From positions 3,927 to 32,837 of the forward strand of contig PDIM01000044.1 in the NCBI GenBank assembly GCA_002811675.1: a DNA stretch of 28,911 nucleotides. Reading direction: 5' to 3'. Source of the stretch: Ichthyosporea sp. XGB-2017a. Taxonomy: Eukaryota > Opisthokonta > Ichthyosporea. Under the pieces are notes generated by a model. That model was not told the DNA's origin. It did no database searches and saw nothing but the letters and a program-made list of their open reading frames with translations. Of the stretch, positions 1 to 8,803 are shown piece by piece. How positions within the stretch are numbered: position 1 is the stretch's first letter; every line of letters starts with the position of its first letter. A program made the position numbers and the translations under genes.

Positions 1-570
1 AAACTGAACATAAATTGAAGCAATGAGTCCCTACAATTTAGTGTTTATGAAATAAAATAGTACAACAATCAAATGCACTTTCCTCGCATTAGAATATTAC
101 ACACATCACGAAAAGTAAGCACTTAAGCCTTGACAGAGTAGGGACTGAGGTCAAAACAGAATGGAGAACAATGGTCACACATATTTGGCCTTTTCCGAAT
201 TCGATTACATTAATAATTAACACACTTGTCTCGTGACCTCTGTTTGCGCGGAAAGGAGTTACTCCTTGAGGTAGTTTACTGACGGGTGGAATGGCAAGGT
301 GCACAGACAGTCCCCATTGCCAACTTTTTGTTTGGGTTAAATTCCGAGTTTGATCCGCAGTCAACACACTTTTGCAAGGCATGCACAGAACATGGGAAGA
401 AGAGGCATCAGATCGGAAAATTTGGTTAAGTTATTCCACTAACCAATCACAGACGACTTTGGGACTTCCAGCTTTATAAATAAAATTTATAAATAGAAAA
501 GTGCAAGAATTTTGCACTGGTACTGACCAATCAGAGGCCGGGACTAAACGAGCGTTAATAGCTAGAAATA
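1..570. other. Upstream region of the MACPF gene
   Basis: No convincing gene is seen here. There is an AATAAA-like stretch near 50-56 on the plus strand, which could end a gene lying to the left. A TATAAATA string is at 475-482. CCAAT motifs at about 442-446 and 528-532 point toward the MACPF gene. A minus-strand ATG frame at 89-382 has no recognisable features and is not called. Confidence 0.5.
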
Positions 571-669
571 TTTGTGGCCAATGACGACTGAACGCATAAT
601 GAACAAAGGGGGCACTTTAATAACATTAGAATCCCGCTCAAAGTTTACAAGTTTGCTCGAGTATAAAAG
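442..669 (+). promoter_or_regulatory. Putative promoter of the MACPF gene (CCAAT boxes and TATA box)
   Basis: CCAAT appears at about 442 and 528, and TATAAAAG at 662-669. Transcription would start near 690-695, giving a leader of about 90 bases that is very A-rich and ends in an 11-A run touching the ATG at 782. An ATG at 671-673 lies between TATA and the expected start site, so it is probably not transcribed. Confidence 0.6.
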
Positions 670-781
670 CATGTCTCCGTTTGTGTTGTGTTATCCATTT
701 TATACTTCAAGAAAAAAAAAGAAACAAGAAAAACAAAGAAGATTATTTTACAAAATAGCGATTCAGAGATTAAAAAAAAAA

Positions 782-2707
782 ATGTTTATCAAAGGAATCA
801 ATTTTGCAATCCCCAAGGAAGGAAGTCTTGCAGGTGTACTCTTCCGCCTAACGATAGTTCTTATCGCTTTGGCACTTGTCACAGCGAGGCCAAGCAAGAA
901 GCAAGTAGGTATGATGACTGATGTCGAGCTGACTGTCCCTGACTCTATCAATGGCCTGCAGGATAGCGTTAATGCTTCTTCACCCAAAGCGCATCTTGAG
1001 ATAGTACTCAACAGGGCCAACCCTGAGTGTAATCCTGCGTACTTTGGAGAAAAAACTTGGATTGGATTTAACGTGTATGACAACACTTTTGCGCCTAACT
1101 CCCCGTGGGATAAGTCAAAATTGAAGTTCGAGGATAATCCCAGCAGCAATAACTTTATGAGTTCCCACCTTATTTATGATAGCGCCAGTTTGGAAAATTC
1201 TCTCAGAACCAAGACAGAGGTGAGTGCCTCGTACATGGTATTTTCAATGTCTGCCTCTGCGGAATACGCCCGGTCCACCCATGTAACATCAACGTCCACT
1301 TCGGTGGACGTCGTGGCTCGACATGACTTTCGGTCTTTGAATTTACCAATGACGAATGCTGACTTGGTTGCGATGATGACTGAAGACGCCAAAAAATTGG
1401 CAAAGAATGATCCATCCGCATTTGTGGATAAGTATGGAACTCATTTCATTTCCATGCAACAGTACGGCTGTATGGCAAGATTGCAAGGCTCTTACACATT
1501 CGACTCCCTGGAGACTACCAAAGACTTTAAAACTTCCTTGTCTACCAAATTCAAGGCCGGGGTTTTTAGCTTTGGATCTTCCGCTGAGGTACAAACAATG
1601 GCAAAGCAAGCGTCTGAGAACAGCACATTTTTTGCTCAACTGAAGGGGGATACGTTTGGTATTCATCCAGAAGAACCCTCCAAACTTGACTCGTGGGCTG
1701 ATGCTTTGATTAAAAACTTTGATAAGGAATGCGAGGCGAATAAGGAGAGGCATGAAGTGAAGCTCATTGGTGCTAGAAGTTGGGCATCCGTTCTGACTAG
1801 TATCCCGACAGATTCTAACCTCGATGTGCAGAATATAGAAACACTAATGAAAGCTAAACTGACTCAACAATACACCTACCAGGGCCTCACTGCAATGGCA
1901 AATTACTTTGCCAACTTGGGGGTTGCTAAGCCTGGTCAGAAGCAGTGGATTGAGAAGCTTGGGCAGACTTGTCGAGATTCATCATTTGGTCCATATGACA
2001 TTACTGGTCCACGAGCTGTAACATACTCGCAACTGTTGAAGAGAGCGGATGAAGTCAAGAAGCTGGGATGGTCCAACAACGAGGAAGACATTCCAGCATC
2101 AGAGAGAATTGCTGATTTCCTCAGCGAAGTCAGTGACCAATACAAGCAATATGTTACCGATGCCAACAAATTTATTCCTCAGGTTACCCTTAAGATGCGA
2201 CATAGTGACTCCTCGGACCCTGTTTCCTACTCAATCAATGCCTTTGAACAGCCTGAAATGAACAATGGAGTTGCACAAGTTTGCTTTCAATACTCCTCCC
2301 CTTCTATAGGTAGACTGGACGCGGGTTGCAAAGCCAATGTCACGGCAGGGCAAAAGATGCCTGTTAATGATTACTTAGATATCGTTCCCATGATGATTAT
2401 CAATCCCAAGGCAGCGAAAACAGAGGATGTTCTGACGGTGGTTAATCCACCACAACCAAAATGGATCTACGCCACTGACGACTACGCTCCCACAACAGAA
2501 AGTTGCCAGATGGCTGTTGATATCGACAACCCAGCGACATTTTCATGCAAAGGAAATCGTTTGAGCTGTGAGCCGTGGAAAAAGGATAGACATGCGTACT
2601 GTGCTCCCCGTGATGACGAGTTTGTGATTGAGTATAGCATGCTTGGAGGGGATAGTGACAGTTTGACAGCCTACAAGTATCCTGGATGCAGGCCAAGACT
2701 TTTGTAA
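782..2707 (+). CDS. Secreted MACPF/perforin-like protein
   Basis: Predicted protein of 641 residues. The ATG at 782 is chosen because it follows the TATA box and A-rich leader and directly precedes a signal peptide or anchor (hydrophobic stretch about residues 17-35, ending ALVTA). An upstream in-frame extension to 572 has only a TTG and lies upstream of the TATA box. The MACPF signature is clear: YGTHF at residues 218-222, followed by a glutamine/tyrosine/glycine/cysteine run typical of that strand. The Ser/Thr-rich segments on both sides (about residues 130-180 and 245-290) fit the helical clusters that become membrane hairpins in this family. A Cys-containing C-terminal region (about 340-641) is not recognised and may be a targeting domain. 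MACPF proteins oligomerise and make large membrane pores; whether this one is defensive, predatory or for self-egress is unknown. It ends TAA with AATAAA 72 bases later. Confidence 0.85.
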   Translation: MFIKGINFAIPKEGSLAGVLFRLTIVLIALALVTARPSKKQVGMMTDVELTVPDSINGLQDSVNASSPKAHLEIVLNRANPECNPAYFGEKTWIGFNVYDNTFAPNSPWDKSKLKFEDNPSSNNFMSSHLIYDSASLENSLRTKTEVSASYMVFSMSASAEYARSTHVTSTSTSVDVVARHDFRSLNLPMTNADLVAMMTEDAKKLAKNDPSAFVDKYGTHFISMQQYGCMARLQGSYTFDSLETTKDFKTSLSTKFKAGVFSFGSSAEVQTMAKQASENSTFFAQLKGDTFGIHPEEPSKLDSWADALIKNFDKECEANKERHEVKLIGARSWASVLTSIPTDSNLDVQNIETLMKAKLTQQYTYQGLTAMANYFANLGVAKPGQKQWIEKLGQTCRDSSFGPYDITGPRAVTYSQLLKRADEVKKLGWSNNEEDIPASERIADFLSEVSDQYKQYVTDANKFIPQVTLKMRHSDSSDPVSYSINAFEQPEMNNGVAQVCFQYSSPSIGRLDAGCKANVTAGQKMPVNDYLDIVPMMIINPKAAKTEDVLTVVNPPQPKWIYATDDYAPTTESCQMAVDIDNPATFSCKGNRLSCEPWKKDRHAYCAPRDDEFVIEYSMLGGDSDSLTAYKYPGCRPRLL

Positions 2708-2779
2708 GCGCCCCAGAAGATGGAGTTGAATCTATCTCCAAGCAAAGTGTTGGCACTTACTGTTTTGCTTTAATAATGA

Positions 2780-2785
2780 AATAAA
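2780..2785 (+). terminator. Polyadenylation signal AATAAA of the MACPF gene
   Basis: Canonical hexamer 72 bases after the TAA stop, on the coding strand, with no competing gene between. Confidence 0.6.
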
Positions 2786-2904
2786 GGTTACAAGAAAAAT
2801 ATTCTCTCCCCGAGCTCCCCAAGAAGACAGGGAAGGACGAGTATCCCTTTCATTGGCCCTATTCAAATGCCCCACGACAGGCAACGGTCAAGAGCAAAAG
2901 ACAG

Positions 2905-3129
2905 ATGGACCTTAAACTAAACCACTTGATGTTGACATGCAACGATAACTGGACACTCTGTGCACAAGTAATGTCTGTGGAAACGGGATTAGAGTGCTAT
3001 ATTACAAATTCGAAGTTTGTATTGTTTCACGCTATTGTGTGTGAGATTCGGAAGGGTCAAAAAATAGATCGCACCCGTTTCCAAGTAACAAACACAGCTG
3101 CGCATAATTATTACAGACTTAAAAAATGA
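2905..3129 (+). pseudogene. 3' relic of a Cys-containing gene, copy 1
   Basis: A 74-codon frame whose last 65 codons are clearly paralogous to the end of the frame at 7369-7740. Both share NNW/DNW-TLCAQVMSVETGL, an HA(V/I)VC strand, a (V/I)NNTAAHN-like strand and the terminal YRLKK, and the similarity continues for about 270 bases past the stop. Similarity starts abruptly near 2930, so the front of the gene is missing here and the ATG at 2905 is probably accidental. No signal peptide is present. The family is not recognised; the alternating pattern with two cysteines suggests a small beta-rich extracellular domain. Copy 1 differs from copy 2 by several substitutions and small indels, so this is an old duplicate. 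Confidence 0.5.
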
Positions 3130-3410
3130 TATCAAGAGGCTTGACTTAACTGTCTTTTTTCTGAATGTTCATTGTCAGGTTTCTCTGAACAAATGTAAGA
3201 CTGCTGATTTGTCTAATGCTGATTAGTCCAATCCTTCGGTCCTATCAGTTTTTTTTCTTTAAATGTCCACTATTACCCCGGGCTACTTTATTTGTATCTA
3301 TCCCCTCTCAAAAGTACCTACTTTTTTCCCTGCCTCCCAATCAGTTAAAGGAAGCTCACCCCCCTTTCAAGTGATTCCAAATAAAAGTGATAGTGAAACA
3401 TGAGATTTAG
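3130..3410 (+). repeat. Duplicated 3' flank, copy 1
   Basis: Sequence after the relic stop matches 7741-7955: the ATATCAAGAGGCTTGACTTA string, TGTTCATTGTCAGGTTTCTC, CCAATCCTTCGGTCC, GTTAAAGGAAGCTCACCCCC and AATAAAAGTG all recur in the same order. Copy 1 carries an extra stretch of about 100 bases (about 3250-3340). AATAAA at 3380-3385 would serve the relic gene. Confidence 0.75.
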
Positions 3411-3860
3411 ATTTGCTAAATGGGGTTATTGTTGCTGTGTGAGTGGGGTTTTTAATCAGTGCTTCATTGGGCAATGCATCTTGTCCGAAATCAAGGGAGA
3501 TTTATTCCCTCAAGGAGGACTTGTCCTTCTTTATTAATCCACAGCACCTTGCCCTAGCGAGTAAAGACTCTAAATATTGCGCTCATAATCTGGGGCGTCT
3601 GTTGAAGGAGCTATCGCCCCGTTTACTCGTCAGGGACTTCGCGAGGGGACTTCGACAATGTATCCATTTACTAAAACGGCCTCAACTCAGGCCACCGAGC
3701 CACTGAGTTCAAAGGTCCGTGATGTCGAGGACGAAGGGGGCTCACGTCCTGATAAAGAACAGAGCCGAAGCTGCCTTGCAGTTAGGAAATGTAATTATAC
3801 ATACACAATAACCCAGGAACTCGTAATTTAGGCGCTAATTTTAGGCCAAATAAAAAAAAA
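3411..3860. other. Intergenic stretch, one very small ORF
   Basis: No recognisable gene. An ATG frame of 57 codons runs from 3658 to 3831 on the plus strand; it is hydrophilic with no signal peptide and has no support beyond being open. The region separates the duplicated 3' flank from the 168-bp module and does not match the equivalent interval of the second copy (7956-8634). Confidence 0.4.
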
Positions 3861-4028
3861 AAAAGTCGACTATTTACATTAGAAGCTAAACTATGGATAA
3901 TTCCATAGTTAAAGATCTCCCCTTAATTCGTTAGCAACCAGAATAAACACTCTGTTCCTAAGCAAATCCCCCGGCGTTGTTTTATAGGGAAATTCCCCTT
4001 TGGAGTCTCTTTATTTTGAGAAAAAATT
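3861..4028 (+). repeat. 168-bp upstream module, copy 1
   Basis: Matches 8635-8803 with, by eye, one substitution and one single-base indel. It begins AAAAGTCGACTATTTACATT and ends GGAGTCTCTTTATTTTGAGA followed by an A-run. Inside are an inverted repeat CTATGGA-TAAT-TCCATAG (about 3891-3908) and GGGAAATTCC (3987-3996), a near-palindrome. It ends 197 bases before the ATG at 4226. Its second copy ends 138 bases before another cell-surface gene, so it looks like a shared promoter or a repeat adopted as one. Confidence 0.8.
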
Positions 4029-4061
4029 ATATTTTTAAAGCGCAAACCCAAAAATCTGCCC

Positions 4062-4093
4062 CTCTTCTTCTTCTTCTTCTTCTTCTTCTTCTC
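4062..4093 (+). repeat. CTT/TTC microsatellite in the leader of the coiled-coil gene
   Basis: About ten consecutive TTC units followed by CTCCCTCTTTCAG. The pyrimidine tract plus CAG resembles a 3' splice site, but no donor was identified upstream. Confidence 0.8.
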
Positions 4094-4225
4094 CCTCTTT
4101 CAGTTTTTAAGAAAAAGAAAGAAGACTTAAAATTCCTCACTGATTCTATACTAGTGTTATAGACTTTCACCCTCTTGTGATTTTTACTTTTTAAATTTTT
4201 TTAAAAAAAACAATAGCATTTAGGT

Positions 4226-5020
4226 ATGAGGAAATCCTCTGATGATTTTCGTGTTGCGCGTCGCATGCCAAGCATTGGCACCATCGCCTTCGCCATAGGA
4301 GCTATGATGGTGTTTTTTTTTCTTGTTACGACCTTTGGAAAAAGAAATGATGCAGATGGCCGACTTCCACAATCAAATGAAGTTCCTGCACATGACTCAA
4401 CTGAAAAAAAAGAAGACCAAGCAGACCCCGAAACAGACCTAACTGTAGCAATGCTTGGAAAGCGAGTGGACTCCGAGTTAACCAACGGCAATGTGGAAAA
4501 CGCCCTTACAGCAGTGAAGGAAATGAATGAGCTTGCAAGTGCAACATTAACTCGCCTGACAAGCGAACAGGGAGACATAGACCAATTTCTTGAAAATCTA
4601 ATTAATGGGAAAAGCGACGAAACGGAAAAAGAAAAAGTAAACAGGGAATTTAAAGAGGCCATAGAAGATGCACAATTAGCTGCAGAAAAATCCAAATATA
4701 TTGTCGAAAAGGCCCACGTCGAAATAACCAAAGCAGAGGAGAAAGCAGATGCGCCTGGTAATGGAGGGTTATTAGATTCCATGAAAGAAGCAAGAGAAAA
4801 GGCGAAAGATTATGTAGTCGCTTATGTGAGTAAATTAGAGTCAATAGCAAATATCTATACATTCAAACTCCACTCCCTTGCAAATTCTTGGAGTGAGGGT
4901 CGGGTAGCGGCTAAGAACCAAGTACAGGCTTATCTTAATAGTTTAATAATGCCCGCTTCAGTCAACGCTGCTGCCTTCAGAGCCACTGTGAGGAGGACAC
5001 TAGCCTTACCAATGGTATAA
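4226..5020 (+). CDS. Type II single-pass membrane protein with a helical ectodomain
   Basis: 264 residues from the ATG at 4226. A short basic N-terminus (RKSSDDFRVARR) precedes one membrane segment (about residues 16-36: isoleucine, alanine, phenylalanine and valine-rich), so the N-terminus is predicted inside and the rest outside or in the lumen. The remainder is charged and helical (Glu/Lys/Ala-rich, about 55-210), with heptad-like spacing consistent with a coiled coil, and no cysteine. No known domain is recognised. The gene has the 168-bp module upstream. After its TAA stop the same frame stays open for 43 codons encoding a second membrane-like segment (see findings). Function unknown; a surface or endomembrane tether is a guess. 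Confidence 0.75.
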   Translation: MRKSSDDFRVARRMPSIGTIAFAIGAMMVFFFLVTTFGKRNDADGRLPQSNEVPAHDSTEKKEDQADPETDLTVAMLGKRVDSELTNGNVENALTAVKEMNELASATLTRLTSEQGDIDQFLENLINGKSDETEKEKVNREFKEAIEDAQLAAEKSKYIVEKAHVEITKAEEKADAPGNGGLLDSMKEAREKAKDYVVAYVSKLESIANIYTFKLHSLANSWSEGRVAAKNQVQAYLNSLIMPASVNAAAFRATVRRTLALPMV

Positions 5021-5152
5021 GTGAAGCGGTGTCCCAAACTCAAGCGCCTCCCGTGGCAAATACTGCTGGCTGCTTTGCTTGTTAGTCTTCTTGTTCTCAA
5101 AGTGACAATATATGTGCAATACAAATGCGCGAAGAGTGTGTCTGCGCGATAA
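5021..5152 (+). other. In-frame open extension after the TAA stop, membrane-like
   Basis: Directly after the TAA at 5018-5020, 43 sense codons run in the same frame to TAA at 5150-5152. They encode a basic start, a hydrophobic run of about 20 residues (WQILLAALLVSLLVLK region) and a short basic tail. It could be stop-codon readthrough, a formerly longer protein now cut by a stop mutation, or chance. Confidence 0.3.
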
Positions 5153-5397
5153 GAAAAAAAAAAAGAAAAAAAACATATGCGCAATACAAATCCCTTTATC
5201 TCCCTTATGCATTACATTCCCACCATCTTGAGTCCGGTCCGAGCTCTTCCAACTCATTTTTAACTTGCTCCTGTTAATCCGAAGTTGTTAATCACATTAC
5301 AAAGACAAAGTCTAAAAAAGAAAGGCTTCCAAGGAATTGGGCAAAATAAAAGGCGTAGCTGAACGAGGAACTGGGAAATGTAGATATTATTCATCAT
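5153..5397. other. Intergenic, A-rich, left flank of the LINE
   Basis: Starts with an interrupted A-run (5153-5174). ATGTGCAATACAAAT before it and ATGCGCAATACAAAT after it form a short direct repeat. No gene is seen. The boundary with the retroelement is the T-run that begins near 5398. Confidence 0.5.
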
Positions 5398-5510
5398 TTA
5401 TTTTTTATTTTTTTTTTTTTCTCATCCACAGTCATGGACGCGTTTATTCCCTTTTAGATTACACTTATCTACATCTCTGCCCTAACTCCAACCTCAGGTG
5501 CCAGGGCTAA

Positions 5511-6550
5511 TCAAATACTGTCATCTTCCTCCCGAGCTTTCGGCCGAGCGTTCCATTCCCACTGAACGTTTTGGATGAGTTGTTCCACGTTCGGAACTTC
5601 CTCGTCCCCATAGAAGAAACCATTTCTCGCTTTCCAAGCAGTAGCAAAGCAGTTTACTGTCCATCGTGGGCAGTCCAGAAAGAATTCCATAACCGTGTCC
5701 CATCGTGCATTGGCCCCGAGGGAGATTAGACTGAGGATCATGGGGCATACATTTAGATGATCGATCGTCTCATCCCTTTGATTGTTACAGAGCGGGCATT
5801 TGAGCGATTTGCCCCTGTCCTCGAACTTTGTTCCATATAACTTCTTCTGTCGGTCTCTCGTCCACAGTTTCCTTTGAACAAAGAGCCAGCAGTATTGTAT
5901 GTACAATCCTTTACATCTACCTTTGATAAGCTGTCTGAATCCGACAAAGAGTCAAACAGTTTCTTTGGGCTTATATTCCACTCCCCTATAATTCTCTGCC
6001 ATCGTCGCATGTATTTTGGGGTCGGTGTGACCTCCTCTTCCATAAGGTCATCCGCTCTGAGGATCAAGGCGTCTCTTTCCCCCAAATCGTTTCGTGGCCC
6101 TTCTTCCTGGAGTCTCACCCAGTCCCCTTCCAGAAGAGGGCTTCTTTGCTTCCCCCTCAAGCAGGCTGTGAGTGATGTGTCTAGAAGCTTAATTACTTCT
6201 CTTGTCTTAGCTATCTCTTCTGCTGAAAGTTGGTCTGCCCTTGCTTCTCTATCAAAATGGTTCAGCATCTCTTCTACTGAAAAAAAGCTGTTAGTATCTT
6301 CATTAAACCATGCCTCCAGTCTGTCACATTTGATCTTTTCCCATTTCCTGTGCCAGCCTTTAACCTGTTTGTCTAGGACCTTCCTTTCAGCATGTTCAAT
6401 CTCTCTGGGTATCAGTGCTCTTTTTACCCATTGCCAGATCGGAGTTCTAAGTATGTCTTCTTTTACAATCCTCGGGCTCCCTTGGCGTTGCCGTTCTGTC
6501 CGTGAACGCGTCGATCGCACACCCTGGCAGATCCGAGTTCTTGCACACAT
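5511..6550 (-). pseudogene. LINE C-terminal region with zf-RVT zinc knuckle
   Basis: Two overlapping minus-strand frames (5753-6550 and 5511-5906) together give a charged linker and then a Cys/His cluster CPLC-x11-H-x4-C (about 5740-5800), matching the zf-RVT type domain found after the RT in many LINEs. The change of frame near 5930 is a second disabling mutation. No RNase H domain is seen. The protein ends near 5511, about 90 bases before the tail. Confidence 0.75.
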
Positions 6551-6613
6551 CCCTCATGCTATCCATATTCCATATTTTGGCTTTGGCTCTCTTTATCCCT
6601 TGCATCCAACTTT

Positions 6614-7370
6614 TCAGAGCCATCTTCCATATTTGTTGTCTGCCCCATATGCAACTCGCACGAATTTCTGTTTCATCTTTCTTACCTGTGTCTCTATGTT
6701 AATCATCTCGAAACCCCCGTGATGTGCGGGGAGAGACAGTGCTTCGCCTTGTACTATGCTGGAGTCAATGAAATTCTTTAGCCTGGTCTTCATTTTCTTT
6801 ATGACATCATCACTATTCCCGGTGGCTATAATCCAATACCACAGCTTGGACGCCAGTAGGAAAGTGAAGACTGTGCTCTTCCCCTTCCAACTTAGTGCTT
6901 TTAGTCTCCATCTCTCTATGAGCCTATCAATCTCGAGTAACTTATCCTCAAGTGTTCTGGAATCCGCTAGTTCTTGGTTTGCTCCAATGAATACCCCAAG
7001 GTATTTCGTAACCTGATCATCTTTCAACCAAAGCATGCCATCCCTACCTTCTACATTCTCAACATATTGATCGCCGTATGGAATAACCACGCATTTGGCT
7101 TCATTGAGTTTCATTCCAGATATTGCACAGAAACTGCGTATTTTGGACACTGCTCTTTGCCTATCTCTTTCGTTTTTCGATAGGATTGCTGTGTCGTCAG
7201 CATAGCAGCTTTGTTTAATCCTGAACTTGCCTCCACGAGCGCGAAATTTAACTCCCTTACACTTCTCAAGCCCTAGAATGAGAGGAAGCGTTGCAATAGC
7301 GAAGAGAAGCCCACTTATGGGATCTCCCTGCCTTACTCCTCTTTCTATTGTAAATTCCGCTGTGGAACGT
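6614..7370 (-). pseudogene. LINE reverse transcriptase, C-terminal half of catalytic domain and thumb
   Basis: An open minus-strand frame holds GVRQGDPISGLLF-type and SCYADDTAIL-type RT motifs, followed by a thumb segment with the CYADD-downstream pattern KxxxFCxxSGMKLNxxKC and KYLGVFIG, normal for LINE RTs. The palm motifs upstream of GVRQGDP are missing at the truncated end. The frame stops at 6614-6616; the downstream protein continues in a different frame, indicating a frameshift. Confidence 0.85.
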
Positions 7371-7740
7371 TCCAGACTTTACTTTGACGAACGGAATACT
7401 CGGCTTTATATTCGCAGAGGGTGGCGGGAACGACGGGAGGTTTGGTGCGGCCACCCCCAATACTTTAACATATGATGTAGAATTTAAAAAAGTAGTCCAC
7501 AACGATATTGACAAGAATTTGACACAAGTAGTTGATGCTAGTGGCAGTTCCACATGCAACAATAACTGGACACTCTGTGCACAAGTAATGTCTGTGGAAA
7601 CGGGACTAGATTTCTTTATAAACCCCTGGAGTGACTTTCACGCTGTTGTGTGTTATAATCCGCACAGTAAAGTAGCAGATGGTCAGACTCTCAAAGTAAA
7701 TAACACAGCTGCGCATAATTTATACAGACTTAAAAAATGA
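7369..7740 (+). pseudogene. 3' part of a Cys-containing gene, copy 2, cut by the LINE
   Basis: Plus-strand frame open from about 7354 to TGA at 7738-7740, without a credible ATG. Residues encoded from about 7375 on read as ordinary protein (FTLTNGILGF, then a Gly/Asn-rich turn, then LTYDVEFKKV) and the last 65 codons match the relic at 2905-3129. The 5' end is lost where the LINE begins. Two cysteines and N-x-T sequons fit an extracellular beta domain, but the family is not recognised. It could be the last exon of a gene whose earlier part was displaced. Confidence 0.5.
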
Positions 7741-7955
7741 TATCAAGAGGCTTGACTTAACTGTCGTAACTGTCTTATTTTTGAATGTTCATTGTCAGGT
7801 TTCTCTGAACAAAGGCAACAGTGCTGATTTGCCCATCCTGAGTAGTCCAATCCTTCGGTCCACTCAGTTAAAGGAAGCTCACCCCCCTTTCAAGGGATTC
7901 CTTCTGATTCAGAAGACGTACAAATCATCCAATAAAAGTGGTAGTGAAACATGGC
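7741..7955 (+). repeat. Duplicated 3' flank, copy 2
   Basis: Same ordered strings as at 3130-3410, with AATAAA at 7931-7936. It lacks the extra stretch of about 100 bases present in copy 1. Confidence 0.75.
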
Positions 7956-8634
7956 TGTTTTCTCCATACGTTTACGAATAGGGACTGACTTTTAGTCGGA
8001 GACTCGGAGTATGAGAACATGGGGAGCAAATGGGACATCCCCGCAAATAGTGTACCCACCACTGGGATGACAATCCGTCTTCACATTCAGGTAAGCCAAG
8101 ATTTCCTGTAGTTGTACCACCTGACCATCGGGGATGCTCTGTTCCCGTCGCCACTCTCAGAACCGTTCATGCACTCCGTACTTCGTTAAGAGTGCAATCT
8201 CCAACAAACCCTTGGCCCAAGCAAGCAGCGTAGTGAAGAAGTAGTACTGCTAAAATCCTGTACTATTACTTCTTCACTGTATTAAGCAACTCTATGAGGC
8301 GCACAATATTTTTTCCTAAAGGACCACAATCCAGTTTCAATCTTGAATTTAATTGTGTCAACTTGGTCTATCCCAGTTGGCATAGTGCATCTGTTACTTA
8401 TTTTAAAAGGAGCGAAAAAAAAAAATTAAAATAAACTCTTACTACGTGAAGACGCTCTGTTTGGAAAATGATCACTCCTTACTGTGATCATGCCAACAAG
8501 AGATTCAAACAAGTTAACGTCTGCCTTTATTCTACGCAAAGAGGCAACGAGTTGTAACTTGTGGGCAACAGCTATGCCACTTGCGAGGGAGGATTACTCC
8601 ATCCATCATCCAGCATTCCAATTTTTAATCAATA
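7956..8634. other. Intergenic stretch with a hairpin, no gene recognised
   Basis: Several short frames on both strands have no domain, signal peptide or ATG support. The one clear structure is an inverted repeat at 8232-8278. An A-run is at about 8416-8425. Confidence 0.4.
8232..8278. repeat. Imperfect inverted repeat / hairpin
   Basis: Arm AGTGAAGAAGTAGTAC (8232-8247) pairs with GTACTATTACTTCTTCACT (8260-8278): 16 pairs with one 3-base bulge and a 12-base loop. It could be a transcript hairpin or a remnant of a small transposon; flanks show no target duplication by eye. Confidence 0.6.
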
Positions 8635-8803
8635 AAAGTCGACTATTTACATTAGAAGCTTAAACTATGGATAATTCCATAGTTAAAGATTTCCCCTTAA
8701 TTCGTTAGCAACCAGAATAAACACTCTGTTCCTAAGCAAATCCCCCGGCGTTGTTTTATAGGGAAATTCCCCTTTGGAGTCTCTTTATTTTGAGAAAAAA
8801 TTA
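8635..8803 (+). repeat. 168-bp upstream module, copy 2
   Basis: Second copy of the module at 3861-4028. GGGAAATTCC is at 8761-8770 and the CTATGGA/TCCATAG inverted repeat at about 8666-8683. It ends 138 bases before the ATG at 8942. Sequence identity drops sharply at both edges. Confidence 0.8.

Larger units (their letters stand above)
5398..7380 (-). mobile_element. 5'-truncated LINE (non-LTR) retrotransposon fragment
   Basis: On the minus strand the element reads reverse transcriptase, then a long linker, then a C-terminal zinc knuckle, then a 3' UTR with AATAAA (complement of 5439-5444) and a poly(A) tail seen as the T-run at 5398-5420. RT motifs are visible: GVRQGDP (complement of about 7319-7340) and YADD (complement of 7194-7205), the metal-binding box. 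The 5' end stops near 7355-7380 inside the RT, so the endonuclease and ORF1 are absent, typical of incomplete target-primed reverse transcription. Reading frame breaks near 6614 and near 5930 show it is dead. No clear target-site duplication could be assigned. It sits immediately upstream of the relic at 7369-7740. Confidence 0.85.

Noticed and set aside
89-382. Minus-strand ATG frame of 97 codons
   Set aside because: No signal peptide, domain or promoter; composition does not look like protein.
572-781. N-terminal extension of the MACPF protein
   Set aside because: Starts with TTG, lies across the TATA box and expected leader; the ATG at 782 precedes the signal peptide.
3443-3706. 87-codon plus frame
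   Set aside because: Starts with GTG and has no protein-like features.
4075-4103. Pyrimidine tract ending in CAG as a 3' splice site before the gene at 4226
   Set aside because: No upstream exon or donor could be identified; the tract is a simple CTT repeat.
4201-4782. 193-codon minus-strand frame
   Set aside because: Antisense shadow of the helical membrane protein; Ser/Phe-rich as expected from reversed Lys/Glu codons.
5874-6722. 282-codon plus-strand frame over the LINE
   Set aside because: Antisense of the LINE protein, whose RT and zinc-knuckle motifs fix the minus strand as coding.
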